NCBI GenBank assembly: GCA_964643965.1
Contig: CAZXVH010000011.1
Location: forward strand, 20,841-84,840
Source: GCA-2746795 sp964643965
GTDB lineage: Bacteria > Chloroflexota > Anaerolineae > Promineifilales > Promineifilaceae
Length of the DNA stretch: 64,000 bases
Direction: 5' to 3'
Below the pieces are notes generated by a model, which saw only the letters and a program-made list of their open reading frames with translations, did no database searches and was not told the origin of the DNA. The position numbers were made by a program, and so were the translations under genes. Below are positions 1 to 8,344 of this stretch, piece after piece. The number at the start of each line of letters is the position of its first letter. Within the stretch, counting starts at the first letter, position 1.

Positions 1-2077
1 TCTCGCTGATCGCTTCTCGCGCTGAGGGATTGATCCGTTTGTAATAATCAAACGCCTGTTCTCCATTGCCCACCATCGCCTCAGAAATCATAATCCAGGG
101 ATTGGTATGGCAGAAAATACCCGCATTTTCTTTATAACCAGGCGGATAAGTGGAAATCTCGCCCAGGTTCAGGTAATAGTGAGTATACGCAGGTTGTTGC
201 AGCATAAGGCCATGCTCCGTCGCCAACTGTTCTTTGACCGCGTTCAACGCCTGTGTAGCATACCCTTGCTTCCGGCCGATGCCCGCCATGATGCACATAC
301 CTTGCGGCTCGATGAAAATCTGCCCTTCTGCACATTGGCTGGAGCCAACTTTGTCGCCAAAATCATCATAGGCGCGTTGGAACCAGGCGCCATCCCAGCC
401 ATGCGCCAGGGTAGTGGCTTCCATGTCGGCCGCTGCCCGACTATAGGCAGCCACATCCTCCGCTTTGTGCAGCGCCTCAGCCAGCGCCGCCATCTCTTTG
501 GCGGCATACACAAACAGTCCCGCGATGAAAATGGATTCGGCGACCTTGCCTTCTTTATTGGTCGTCGTCTGAAAAGATTCGCCAGGTTCAGAGGAGAAGG
601 TGTTGAGGTTGAGGCAATCGTTCCAGTCAGCGCGACCAATCAAGGGCAACCCATGGGGGCCAAGTCGATCCAGGGTGTATTGCAGGCTGCGCTGCAAATG
701 TTCATACAGCGGCGTCTCTGTGCCCGGCTGATTATCATAAGGAACCAATTCGTCTAAAATGGAGAAATCGGCCGTTTCTTTCACATACGCCGTCACACTC
801 AACACCAGCCACAGCGGATCATCATTAAAATCACCGCCGATGGCATCATTGCCCCGCTTGGTCAACGGCTGGTATTGGTGATACGCGCCACCCGTCGGCA
901 ACTGCGTGGATGCAATGTCAATGATGCGTTCCCGCGCCCGTTCTGGGACCATGTGCACGAAGCCGAGTACATCTTGATTAGAATCGCGGAAGCCCATGCC
1001 CCGGCCAATGCCCGATTCAAAATAGGAAGCCGACCGGGACATATTGAACGTGACCATGTTTTGGTAAGCGTTCCAGATATTGACCATGCGGTTGGTATCA
1101 TCATCTGGCGTTTCCACCTGATAAATACTCAACAATTTTTCCCAGAACAATTTCAAGTCAGTAAACGCCGCTTCTGCTGCATCTTCCGTTAAATATTTCT
1201 CAATGATGGGCGTGACGGTCTGTTTGTGGATGGTTTGGGCGCCGGGTGGGTCAAATTTGGTCTCACGCCGGTTTTCATGGTAGCCGAGTAAGAAGATGAT
1301 TTTGCGCGTCTCGCCAGCCGCCAACGATAAGTTGACATGATGAGAACCAATCGGCTGCCAACCATGGGCATGGGAGTTTTGTGATACGCCCGTTTCCACA
1401 ACGGCCGGATTGTCATAGCCACGATAAGCCCCTAAAAATGTGTCGCGCTGGGTGTCGTAACCCGCGATGTCGGCGGAACAGGCGAAGTAAGCAAAATGGT
1501 CGCGCCGTTCGCGGTATTCGGTTTTGTGGTAGATGGTATTGCCTGCTACTTCCACTTCGCCGATATTGAGGTTGCGTTGGTAGTTGGTGGTGTCGTCGTT
1601 GGCGTCCCACAAGCAAAATTCGATGCTGGAGAAGAGGGACAACTCGGCCGCTTCAGCCCGCTCGTTGGTCACAGCTACTTGCCAGATTTCCAGCGTTTCG
1701 CCCAAGGGGATGAAGTAGCGGGTTTGGGCTTTGATGCCGGCATAAGTGGAGGCGATGGTGGAGTAGCCCAGGCCATGGCGGCAGGTATAGTCATGCAAAT
1801 CTTTGCGCACGGGCTGCCAACTGGGTGACCAAAATTCGCCTGAGTCATTATCGCGCAGGTAGAGATAACGGCCGTTTACATCCAGGGGCGCATCATTGTA
1901 GCGATAGCGCGTTAAGCGGCGCAGGCGGGCGTCACGGTAGAAAGTGTAGCCGCCGGCCGTGTTCGATAACAGGCCAAAATATTGTTCGCTGCCCAGGTAA
2001 TTGATCCAGGGCAAAGGCGTGTCTGGTTGAGTGATGACATATTCTCGTGATTCGTCGTCAAAATATCCGTAGCGCAT
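1..2077 (-). CDS. GH94 family glycoside phosphorylase, cellobiose phosphorylase-like (C-terminus cut by window edge)
   Basis: The minus strand is open from the ATG at 2075-2077 to position 1, giving 692 residues with no stop; family members are about 800-820 aa, so roughly 120 C-terminal residues lie outside. The N-terminus (RYGYFDDESREYVI) and the blocks FRDSNQD (about 364-369), YQPLTKRGN (402-410), FNDDPLWL (417-424) and GRADWNDCL (481-489) are typical of GH94 cellobiose/chitobiose phosphorylases. The general-acid Asp of the family lies in the DWND block. The expected reaction is phosphorolysis of a beta-linked disaccharide, most likely cellobiose, to glucose-1-phosphate and glucose in the cytoplasm. 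No signal peptide is seen. An AGGAG lies 9 bp before the ATG. The gene follows a LacI-type regulator by 19 bp on the same strand, so it is probably the second gene of a self-regulated operon. Exact substrate (cellobiose versus other beta-glucosides) is inferred. Confidence 0.88.
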   Translation of the reverse strand, partial: MRYGYFDDESREYVITQPDTPLPWINYLGSEQYFGLLSNTAGGYTFYRDARLRRLTRYRYNDAPLDVNGRYLYLRDNDSGEFWSPSWQPVRKDLHDYTCRHGLGYSTIASTYAGIKAQTRYFIPLGETLEIWQVAVTNERAEAAELSLFSSIEFCLWDANDDTTNYQRNLNIGEVEVAGNTIYHKTEYRERRDHFAYFACSADIAGYDTQRDTFLGAYRGYDNPAVVETGVSQNSHAHGWQPIGSHHVNLSLAAGETRKIIFLLGYHENRRETKFDPPGAQTIHKQTVTPIIEKYLTEDAAEAAFTDLKLFWEKLLSIYQVETPDDDTNRMVNIWNAYQNMVTFNMSRSASYFESGIGRGMGFRDSNQDVLGFVHMVPERARERIIDIASTQLPTGGAYHQYQPLTKRGNDAIGGDFNDDPLWLVLSVTAYVKETADFSILDELVPYDNQPGTETPLYEHLQRSLQYTLDRLGPHGLPLIGRADWNDCLNLNTFSSEPGESFQTTTNKEGKVAESIFIAGLFVYAAKEMAALAEALHKAEDVAAYSRAAADMEATTLAHGWDGAWFQRAYDDFGDKVGSSQCAEGQIFIEPQGMCIMAGIGRKQGYATQALNAVKEQLATEHGLMLQQPAYTHYYLNLGEISTYPPGYKENAGIFCHTNPWIMISEAMVGNGEQAFDYYKRINPSAREAISE

Positions 2078-2096
2078 GAGTTCAGGCTCCTTTTAT

Positions 2097-3116
2097 TTAC
2101 TTTAAAGCCCCACAGGATTGTCTGATCACCAGCTCTGTGGGCAAAATAATACGGCGCGGCGGCTCAGTCCCCGTTTGAATGATGTCCAATAATATTTCGG
2201 CGGCCATGGCGCCAATGCGGCGAATGGGCTGCCGGACGGTGGTCAACGATGGGTGGGTAGAGGTAGCGAAGGGCAAATCGTCAAAACCCACCACGGCAAT
2301 ATCGTCCGGCACATTGACCCCGGCCGTGTGTAACGCCCGCAGCGCCGAAAATGCCATGCCATCTGAAGCTACAAAAACGGCGTCTGGCTGATGGGGCAGC
2401 AGAGTCAGCATGGCGTTATAAGCTTTAGTCTCATCAAAGTCGCCGTTGATGATGAGCGCTTCATCCAGGGGCAGCCCCCGTTCATTCAATGCATTTTTAT
2501 AGCCAACAAAGCGGTCCACTCCAGCGCTCATATCCTGCCGGCCGGTGATGGTGGCAATGCGGGTGCATCCCTGGCGAATGAGATGGATAACGGCCGTATA
2601 TGCGCCGGTCTCATTATTCACATCCACATAACTAGCGGTGGTGTTTTCGGCCGGTCGGCCAATGACGATGAAAGGCATCCCGCTGGTTTCCAGACGGGAG
2701 ATCAGGGGATCATCCTTCTGTGATGAAGCAAAAATGACGCCATCCAGATGTCCCCGGCTCAACACACGCGGGTAAAGTTTTTGCTCCTCATCTTCTGAAT
2801 GCAGCAAAAACAGCGACAAGAGGTAGTCGGTGGCATTGCTGACCTGCGTAATGCCTTGAATGAGGCGTGGGTAATAAGGGTCGGCAAAGAGGGAGTGCGC
2901 TATGCGCGGAATGATAAGGCCGATGACGCCAATGCGGTTGGTCGCCAAAGAGCGAGCCGCCAAATGAGGCTGGTAGCCAGTTTCTTGAATGACAGCCAAG
3001 ACCCGTTCCCGTATTTCTGGCCGCACGCCGGCGCTCTCATTCACCACGCGGGAAACGGTGGCTCGGGAGACGCCGGCCATTTCCCCTATTTTTTCTAACG
3101 TCAGACGTTCGCTCAT
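2097..3116 (-). CDS. LacI-family transcriptional regulator, CelR-like
   Basis: This 339-aa protein has an N-terminal LacI helix-turn-helix at about residues 5-24 (IGEMAGVSRATVSRVVN), a hinge helix (HLAARSLATNRIGVIGLIIP) and a periplasmic-binding-protein-like sugar sensor domain to the C-terminus. Length is normal for the family. It should repress until a sugar, probably cellobiose or a relative, binds. The next gene on the same strand is a GH94 phosphorylase, and upstream lies a palindrome whose core matches the operator of the cellulose-utilisation regulator CelR. This supports the sugar assignment, but the ligand is inferred. The start is the ATG at 3114-3116, preceded by an AAGGAAA sequence. 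Confidence 0.9.
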   Translation of the reverse strand: MSERLTLEKIGEMAGVSRATVSRVVNESAGVRPEIRERVLAVIQETGYQPHLAARSLATNRIGVIGLIIPRIAHSLFADPYYPRLIQGITQVSNATDYLLSLFLLHSEDEEQKLYPRVLSRGHLDGVIFASSQKDDPLISRLETSGMPFIVIGRPAENTTASYVDVNNETGAYTAVIHLIRQGCTRIATITGRQDMSAGVDRFVGYKNALNERGLPLDEALIINGDFDETKAYNAMLTLLPHQPDAVFVASDGMAFSALRALHTAGVNVPDDIAVVGFDDLPFATSTHPSLTTVRQPIRRIGAMAAEILLDIIQTGTEPPRRIILPTELVIRQSCGALK

Positions 3117-3180
3117 ACTTGCGGTTTCCTTTGTGTTTGAAGGAGATCTGTCGTGCGACGTATCTATTCAGGTGTAGCCA

Positions 3181-3222
3181 GAGCGTGTCGAAGGCGGAAC
3201 CGGGCTTCGACATGCTCAGCCC
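3181..3222. repeat. REP-like inverted units (GTGTCGAAGGC / GCTTCGACATGCTC)
   Basis: Two head-to-head degenerate units related to the CTTGTCGAAGG sequence found tandemly at 23.4 kb and inside nadE at 19.3 kb. They lie in the regulator's upstream region and could fold into an imperfect hairpin. Confidence 0.55.
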
Positions 3223-3245
3223 TCGCCAGGCTGTATCGTTACTAT

Positions 3246-3263
3246 GCGATTTTGAAAAATCGC
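3246..3263. repeat. Inverted repeat GCGATTTT-GA-AAAATCGC
   Basis: A perfect 8-bp stem with a 2-bp centre, directly adjacent to the CelR-like palindrome. It may be a second protein-binding site or a hairpin; nothing distinguishes these. Confidence 0.45.
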
Positions 3264-3264
3264 G

Positions 3265-3290
3265 CCACCATGAGAGCGCTCTCATGGTGG
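3265..3290. promoter_or_regulatory. CelR/LacI-family operator palindrome
   Basis: A perfect 26-bp palindrome whose centre is TGAGAGCGCTCTCA (3271-3284), flanked by the arms CCACCA and TGGTGG. LacI-family operators have a central CG and dyad symmetry, and the actinobacterial CelR site is TGGGAGCGCTCCCA, differing here at one position per arm. It lies about 150 bp upstream of the LacI-type gene on the minus strand, as expected for autoregulation of the regulator-phosphorylase operon. Confidence 0.8.
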
Positions 3291-3402
3291 GAGCAAAATC
3301 GTAACAAAAGGTGATGGTGAAGTCAAGGCATTCGGATGTTTTGTCAGAAACGGCCGTTTTCCTTTATACTCCTCTCTCTATCCCACAAGATAAAATTTCC
3401 CA

Positions 3403-3510
3403 GTAACATCTCAGTATTTGGGGACAAAGATTACAAAAGTTTCAGAATTAGCTTTGCATGAACACTCTGATGCCAAAACTTTTGTAATCTCCCAGTTTAT
3501 TGAGAAGATA
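3403..3510. repeat. Terminal-inverted-repeat element, copy A (MITE-like)
   Basis: The core has perfect 15-bp inverted ends, AGATTACAAAAGTTT at 3428-3442 and its complement at 3476-3490, separated by 33 bp. The same core and about 20 bp of flank on each side recur in opposite orientation at 30,770-30,875. The element lies just upstream of rarD. An open frame runs through it into rarD but is unlikely to be translated, because a better start exists at 3538. Confidence 0.75.
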
Positions 3511-3537
3511 CTTTTCCCAGGTCTCAAAGGACAAAAC

Positions 3538-4464
3538 ATGAAGAATAAAGGGATTCTCTACGGTATTATCGCCTATACACTTTGGGGATTACTGCCCATT
3601 TACTGGAAATCTTTACAAAGTGTGCCGCCCATCGAAATTTTAAGCCATCGTATGGTCTGGTCATTCTTTTTCATGGTCGTTATTTTGGCGGTGAAGCGGC
3701 GTTGGGCCTGGATTCAGCCTGTGTTGAAGCAGCCGAGGATATTAATTACGTTTCTGATAACGGCCGTTCTCTTGAGCATCAATTGGTTTACCTACATTTG
3801 GGGCGTAAACTCTGGATATATCGTCGAAACCGCCCTGGGCTACTTCATCAATCCCCTGGTAAATGTCATGCTGGGCTACATCTTCTTGAAAGAACGACTG
3901 CGTACGGGGCAATGGGTGGCGGTTTTGTTGGCTTTGGGGGGGGTCGTTTATCTCACAGTGACCTATGGTTCTCTCCCCTGGATTGCCCTGACATTGGCCT
4001 TTTCTTTCGCTCTTTATGGCCTGCTGCGCAAAACGGCCGCCCTTAATTCACTGGAAGGCTTATCTCTGGAAACGGCGTGGCTGTTCTTGTTTGCCCTGGG
4101 GGGATTGATTTATTTTGAGGTGCAAGGCACGGCCGCTTTTGGGCACAGTTCGGTATCGACAAATCTGTTGTTGATTGGGGCGGGGGTGGTAACGGCCGTT
4201 CCCCTCCTCTTTTTTGCCGCTTCCGCCCGCCTGGTTACCATGGCGACATTGGGCATCTTGCAATATCTGGCGCCGACTCTGCAATTTTTGATTGGCGTCT
4301 TTGTTTACGGCGAAGCATTCTCACGCACCCAGTTAATCGGCTTTTCGTTTATTTGGCTGGCATTGATTGTGTATACTGTGGAGAGTTTCCGGCACAATGG
4401 GCGATTGGCGAGGCAAAAAAGGAGAGAATCCTCTGTGATGCCTCCGGGCAATCCCCTGCCATAA
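3538..4464 (+). CDS. rarD: RarD-like EamA-family membrane transporter
   Basis: The 308-aa protein has about ten hydrophobic segments and the EamA/RarD signature at its start (KGILYGIIAYTLWGLLPIYWK, spanning the first helix). Length fits the RarD family (about 296 aa in E. coli). It is an inner-membrane transporter of the drug/metabolite superfamily; the true substrate is not known for most members. I chose the ATG at 3538 because AAAGGA lies 6 bp upstream, and the longer open frame beginning at 3418 consists of the repeat element. The stop lies 2 bp from the stop of the convergent phosphopantetheinyl transferase gene, leaving no room for a dedicated terminator. Confidence 0.88.
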   Translation: MKNKGILYGIIAYTLWGLLPIYWKSLQSVPPIEILSHRMVWSFFFMVVILAVKRRWAWIQPVLKQPRILITFLITAVLLSINWFTYIWGVNSGYIVETALGYFINPLVNVMLGYIFLKERLRTGQWVAVLLALGGVVYLTVTYGSLPWIALTLAFSFALYGLLRKTAALNSLEGLSLETAWLFLFALGGLIYFEVQGTAAFGHSSVSTNLLLIGAGVVTAVPLLFFAASARLVTMATLGILQYLAPTLQFLIGVFVYGEAFSRTQLIGFSFIWLALIVYTVESFRHNGRLARQKRRESSVMPPGNPLP

Positions 4465-4466
4465 AA

Positions 4467-5204
4467 TTATATTAACTCGATCTGATCCCCATCAAAAAAC
4501 AAACATGCTGGCATCTCGCTTTGCACAATCAACGCCCCGCGATACCCAGGAAAGGGATCAAACGACCGCATCGACCAACGCGCTGCTTCCTGCGCACTCC
4601 CGCGCACGGTCAACAAGGCAGCCGGCTCTCCTGGCAGCAGCGATACATCAAATTCAGCCAGGGGAAATGACAAACCATCCCCCACCGCTTTAATAAACGC
4701 TTCTTTGCGCGTCCAACAGTTGAAGAAAAGTTCCGGCTTGGGCGCAGCGCCCGCATTGGCATAATCCTCATTTTCAGCGGCGGAGAAAAAACGCCGGGCG
4801 ATGGCGTCCATATCATCTAGGAGCCGCACCTGCTCAATATCAACGCCAATGGGCGTCTGCCAGGCAAAGGCCAGGAGCAGCTTGCCATGACTATGTGAAA
4901 CGTTGAACTGCAAAGCTGGTTCATTGACCAGGGCTGGTTTATCGAACTCGCCATAGCTGAACTGGACCGCAGCAGGGGAAATTTGCAGATAACGGCCGTT
5001 TATACCACGCAGCACACCCCGGCCCACAATATAATGATGGCGGTGGTGGTCAAAACGAAAGCGCTCCGCCCTTGCCCGCTCATCCGCCGACAACACCTGC
5101 CAAAACGCTTCCCGAGCTGCGGCCAGCCGATCCAGCGACGCCCGCCACACATGCACCTCGCCCGGCGGCAGCACAAAACCCAGCGGCAAACCAGACCAAC
5201 GCAT
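4467..5204 (-). CDS. 4'-phosphopantetheinyl transferase, Sfp type
   Basis: A 245-aa cytoplasmic enzyme expected to move the phosphopantetheine arm of CoA to acyl or peptidyl carrier proteins. The Sfp-family Mg-binding motifs are present: GVDIEQV (about residue 120), RRFFSAAE and WTRKEAFIKAVGDGLSFPL. The N-terminal half carries the usual substrate region (FNVSHSHGKLLLAF). Length is normal for Sfp-type enzymes. The ATG overlaps the pyrF stop as TAATG, so the two are co-transcribed and probably translationally coupled. No polyketide or peptide synthetase is nearby, so it may serve a distant cluster or the fatty-acid carrier protein. Confidence 0.9.
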   Translation of the reverse strand: MRWSGLPLGFVLPPGEVHVWRASLDRLAAAREAFWQVLSADERARAERFRFDHHRHHYIVGRGVLRGINGRYLQISPAAVQFSYGEFDKPALVNEPALQFNVSHSHGKLLLAFAWQTPIGVDIEQVRLLDDMDAIARRFFSAAENEDYANAGAAPKPELFFNCWTRKEAFIKAVGDGLSFPLAEFDVSLLPGEPAALLTVRGSAQEAARWSMRSFDPFPGYRGALIVQSEMPACLFFDGDQIELI

Positions 5205-6016
5205 TAGCCCGCCCTCACCGCGTTAATCTCGTCGCGCAAGGCTTGCGCCGCCGCCCGCGCCGCCTGCGCAAAATCAGGGGACAAGTCAGCGTAAATCACG
5301 CTGCGGCTGGCGCTGATCACCGGTCCGGCTAACGCATCAGGCCCATAACGAACGGCCGTTTCCAAACTGCCCCCCTGCGCCCCAATACCCGGGATCAAAA
5401 AATTGGCCGTCGGCGCCATTTCGCGGGCCACTGCCAGCTCTTCCGGGTACGTGGCGCCCACCACATACCCCTTATGACCGGCCGTTTGCCAACCCTGGCT
5501 TTGGCGGATAACGGCCGCCGACAACCCTTCCCGTTCTCTTAAATTTCCCTGGAAATCAGAGGCGCTGGGGTTTGAGGTACGCGCCAGCAGATAAACCGCT
5601 TTGTCCGGCCGGCCGCCAATCATGGGCAGCACCGCTTCCGCCCCCACAAACGGATTGACGGTGACGGCATCCACGCCCCATTCCTCAAACAGACCCCGCG
5701 CCCAGGCTGCCTGCGTATGGCCGATGTCGCCCGTTTTGCAATCCAAAATCACCGGAATATGAGCGGGCACATAGGCGATGGTGCGTTCCAGGGCGATGAT
5801 ACCCGCCGCGCCCCATTGCAAATAAAAACCCAAATTAGGTTTATAAGCGCACACCAGATCGGCCGTGGCGTCAATAATCGCCTTGTTAAACGGCAGCACC
5901 GGTTCATCCCACTTAAACACATCCACGCGCAAACGCTGCGGGTCGGGATCTAACCCCACGCATAACCAGGAATGATTCTTTTCTTGAACAGCATGTAATT
6001 TTTCTAAATAGGTCAT
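5204..6016 (-). CDS. pyrF: Orotidine 5'-phosphate decarboxylase, type 2
   Basis: A 270-aa enzyme for the last step of UMP synthesis, the decarboxylation of OMP. WLCVGLDPDP near the start, ILDCKTGDIGHT in the middle and VNPFVGAEAVLP mark the type-2 OMP decarboxylase family, which is longer than the E. coli PyrF type; the catalytic Lys and Asp lie in the DCKTGDIG block. I use the ATG at 6014-6016; a TTG 36 bp further upstream only adds a non-conserved leader. It is followed on the same strand by an Sfp-type transferase that overlaps its stop codon. Confidence 0.92.
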   Translation of the reverse strand: MTYLEKLHAVQEKNHSWLCVGLDPDPQRLRVDVFKWDEPVLPFNKAIIDATADLVCAYKPNLGFYLQWGAAGIIALERTIAYVPAHIPVILDCKTGDIGHTQAAWARGLFEEWGVDAVTVNPFVGAEAVLPMIGGRPDKAVYLLARTSNPSASDFQGNLREREGLSAAVIRQSQGWQTAGHKGYVVGATYPEELAVAREMAPTANFLIPGIGAQGGSLETAVRYGPDALAGPVISASRSVIYADLSPDFAQAARAAAQALRDEINAVRAG

Positions 6017-6181
6017 AAGCAGGATTGTACCGACGGCCGTTCTAAACGCCAACGCTCAGGCAAGGTCACAATCTCCCGTTATTTGAATTTGATCTAAACC
6101 AGGAACAACCTTTCTCGACAAAACTATTATTCCCTTATCAGATTATCAGGTATACTCACGCCTCTAAAGGAGATGTTTTAT

Positions 6182-6811
6182 ATGGAAATTACCTGGTATG
6201 GATTAAGTTGTTTTCGCTTTACGGAACGAAAACATGCTACGGTTGTAACCGACCCCTATAATGGAGCCATTGGCCTGCCGCCGCTCAAACTAAAAGCAGA
6301 CGTCGTCACCATCAGCCATGACGCCCCTGGACACAATAATGACGCCGGCATTACCGGACATCTGCACACCTTGAATGGTCCCGGCGAATATGAAATTGGC
6401 AGCGTGTTCATCACCGGCATTGTCACCTCCGCCGACGCCAAAACAAATAACAATGTCATCTTTATGTTCGACTTTGACGGCCTGACCATCGCTCATTTAG
6501 GCGATATGCAAAAAGTGCCCTCCCAAACCCAAATTGACGCCCTGGAAGCAGTCAATGTGCTGCTCCTGCCGGTTGGCGGCGGCAACAGCCTCAACGCCGC
6601 CCAGGCGTCTGAACTGGTATCCATGCTGGAACCAGACATTGTGGTGCCCATGCATTATCAACTGCCCGGCCTCACCATTGAGCTTGACAGCGTTGATCGC
6701 TTTTTGAAAGAGATGGGCGTCACCGAGCCAAAAGAAGAACAAACTCTAAAAATCAGCGCTGGCAGCCTCAAAGAAGAGACAGAAATTGTGCTGCTAACGC
6801 CAAGAATATAG
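6182..6811 (+). CDS. Metallo-beta-lactamase-fold hydrolase (COG2220-like)
   Basis: The 209-aa protein starts MEITWYGLSCFRF and carries DPY, TISHDAPGHNN, GPGEYEIG, HLGDMQ and VVPMHYQLPG, a pattern of the UlaG/COG2220 branch of the MBL superfamily. The usual HxHxDH motif is reduced to SHDAPGHNND, which is common in this branch. It is a predicted cytoplasmic metal-dependent hydrolase of unknown substrate. The start at 6182 has AGGAG 9 bp upstream; the ATG at 6173 overlaps that ribosome-binding site and is rejected. It stands alone on the plus strand, divergent from pyrF. Confidence 0.82.
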   Translation: MEITWYGLSCFRFTERKHATVVTDPYNGAIGLPPLKLKADVVTISHDAPGHNNDAGITGHLHTLNGPGEYEIGSVFITGIVTSADAKTNNNVIFMFDFDGLTIAHLGDMQKVPSQTQIDALEAVNVLLLPVGGGNSLNAAQASELVSMLEPDIVVPMHYQLPGLTIELDSVDRFLKEMGVTEPKEEQTLKISAGSLKEETEIVLLTPRI

Positions 6812-6890
6812 GCGTTGACAAACCGCGCCTGAACCGTTTCTGCGCCAGCATGGGTTAAGGAAACTTTATCCATGCTCTCCAAAGATAATT

Positions 6891-7193
6891 ATGTCTACAA
6901 AACTGATCATGAACTGGGATATCCGCCCTGAGACAGAATCCGATTATTTTGAATTTCTCGTTCACGAATTTATTCCGGCGATGAACCGGCTGGGCATCCA
7001 GGAAATTCAGGTTTGGTATACTACCTACGGCGAATGTGAGCAAAAATTGGCGACCGGCATCACCGAAAATATGGAGCAGATGCGCTCAGCGCTGGGCAGT
7101 GAGGATTGGCAAATAATGACAGATAAGCTAAACAATTTTGTCACAAATCTAAATTTAAAGGTAATTCCAGCCACACGTGGTTTTCAAATATAA
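6891..7193 (+). CDS. Conserved hypothetical protein, 100 aa
   Basis: A small soluble protein without signal or membrane segments, starting MSTKLIMNWDIRPETESDY and containing a YFEFLVHEFIPAMNRLGI helix. The alternation of a beta strand, a long helix and QVWYTTYG resembles the ferredoxin-like alpha/beta-barrel folds of small dimeric proteins (Dabb/NIPSNAP style), but I cannot name a family. Codon use matches the neighbours. It lies 79 bp after the MBL-fold gene and could be in the same transcript. Confidence 0.55.
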   Translation: MSTKLIMNWDIRPETESDYFEFLVHEFIPAMNRLGIQEIQVWYTTYGECEQKLATGITENMEQMRSALGSEDWQIMTDKLNNFVTNLNLKVIPATRGFQI

Positions 7194-7241
7194 AATGTTA
7201 CCTTCACGCTAATCCCTACCGCCACGGCCGCGCCAGAAGAT

Positions 7242-7362
7242 TTGACAATCGAGATACCTGAGTTGCCAACGGCCGTTCCTCCTACATCTACTCCTCAACC
7301 ATCCCCCACACCCGCTCAATGGACATTGCCACCCGCCACTCCCTTCGGCGATTTAGTGGGCG
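7242..7362 (+). pseudogene. Fragment duplicated from the phosphodiester glycosidase gene at 12.7 kb
   Basis: From 7267 to 7362 the sequence is nearly identical to 13,091-13,188, encoding TAVPPTSTPQPSPTPAQWT and PFGDLVG, the Pro/Thr linker and the first part of the enzyme domain. Homology stops abruptly after the GDLVG codons. No start, signal segment or catalytic region is present, so this is a partial duplication rather than a gene. Confidence 0.7.
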
Positions 7363-7447
7363 TACCAGGAACCGACATAGCTGTCGGCGGCAAACGCTTC
7401 AAAGCAGTTTTGGCCGTCGTGCATAAGGAAAATGGGGTAATGGCGAT

Positions 7448-7490
7448 CTGAATCAGATTATTGCTTGCGGGCAGAAACGGCCGTTTTGTC
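7448..7490. repeat. Accessory-patch repeat, copy 1 (short form)
   Basis: The sequence CTGAATCAGATTATTGCTTG followed by CGGGCAGAAACGGCCGTTTT recurs at 8269-8333 and 9353-9416 with few changes. It contains the AACGGCCGTT palindrome near its right end. This copy lacks the left third seen in the other two. Confidence 0.7.
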
Positions 7491-7600
7491 ACACCCACAC
7501 AATATGTGGAAATGTTGGTTTATCAAGTTTCCATCTATGTTATACTAACCGATACAGGCATTTAACGGATTCTCAAGATAAATACAAAAGGAGAGAAATC

Positions 7601-7840
7601 ATGTTGCTTGATTATACAAATATCAAATTTATTCACGATAGCACTGGAGCCACCCAAGAAGTGATCATTAGTTATAGTAGCTTCCAAGAAATTGAAGCAT
7701 TTTTAGCCCGTCATGCTTATTTCTATAGTGAAGCAGTGCAAGAGCAACTTAGAAAATCAGAAGATGATGTGGAGAATGAACAATATATTGAAGTGAAACC
7801 AAATAATATTGAGGATGCAATTGCATGGTTACATGAATGA
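7601..7840 (+). CDS. Putative antitoxin of a RelE-type pair
   Basis: A 79-aa acidic protein directly before a RelE/ParE-type toxin gene and overlapping it by 8 bp, the classic antitoxin position. It begins with strands that carry a short beta hairpin (IKFIHDSTGATQEVIIS), followed by a helical segment ending IEDAIAWLHE. I do not recognise a DNA-binding fold, so the call rests on context. AGGAGAG lies 7 bp before the ATG. Base composition is clearly AT-richer than the flanking genes, pointing to acquisition. Confidence 0.65.
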   Translation: MLLDYTNIKFIHDSTGATQEVIISYSSFQEIEAFLARHAYFYSEAVQEQLRKSEDDVENEQYIEVKPNNIEDAIAWLHE

Positions 7841-8099
7841 TATTCGTATCATCCTCACAAAGACATTGCGAGAAGAGTACCGTAAATTACCCAAGCAAAT
7901 TCAGAAAAAGTTCGATAAGCAACTCCGCTTTTTAGCTGAGTATCCCAAACACCCCTCTTTACAAATCCACCGCATAGCAGATCATTGGGAGTTTTATGTA
8001 GACATCCATTTTCGCTGTATCTTTCAACAAGAGGGAAACACCTACATTTTGAAACATGTGGGTGGACATGAGTTGATAGACCGCTTTGACCGTCGTTGA
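7833..8099 (+). CDS. RelE/ParE-superfamily toxin
   Basis: An 88-aa basic protein with the RelE/YafQ-like layout: IILTKTLREEYRKLPKQIQKK (first strand and helices), RIADHWEFYVDIHFRCIFQ (central sheet) and a C-terminal VGGHELIDRFDRR containing the usual catalytic-type His/Arg. Members cleave mRNA at the ribosome or inhibit gyrase; this one looks more like the mRNA-interferase side. I chose the ATG at 7833 because it overlaps the antitoxin stop region; the longer frame from 7809 lies inside the antitoxin gene. Confidence 0.78.
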   Translation: MNDIRIILTKTLREEYRKLPKQIQKKFDKQLRFLAEYPKHPSLQIHRIADHWEFYVDIHFRCIFQQEGNTYILKHVGGHELIDRFDRR

Positions 8100-8268
8100 T
8101 TTTGCCAATGCCATCATTTCTCTTCTATTTACTGGGCAGAGATGTCAGTGGATGCGTTGGCTTGTAAAACGGCCGTCTTATTTGTCAGGTTAAGCGGCAA
8201 ACCAACGGTTTGTAGGAAATGGCGGCACAGTTCTCCAGTCCGCGATAGGTTAAGCAGTAACGGCCGTT

Positions 8269-8333
8269 ATCCCCCAAGATATCTTCAATAACTGAATTAG
8301 ATTATTGCTTATGGGCAGAACGGCCGTTTTGTC
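8269..8333. repeat. Accessory-patch repeat, copy 2
   Basis: About 65 bp shared with 9353-9416: CCCCCAAGATATCTTCAATA, then ACTGAATTAGATTATTGCTT, then the AACGGCCGTTTT end. It lies between the RelE-type pair and a small open frame, in a stretch (8100-8572) without any convincing longer gene. Confidence 0.75.
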
Positions 8334-8344
8334 TCCCCAACACA

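Noticed and set aside
107..757. Plus-strand frame of 216 codons near the left edge
   Set aside because: It lies inside the GH94 gene on the minus strand, which has many conserved blocks.
3418..3537. N-terminal extension of RarD
   Set aside because: The added 40 codons are the inverted-repeat element, and the ATG at 3538 has its own ribosome-binding site.
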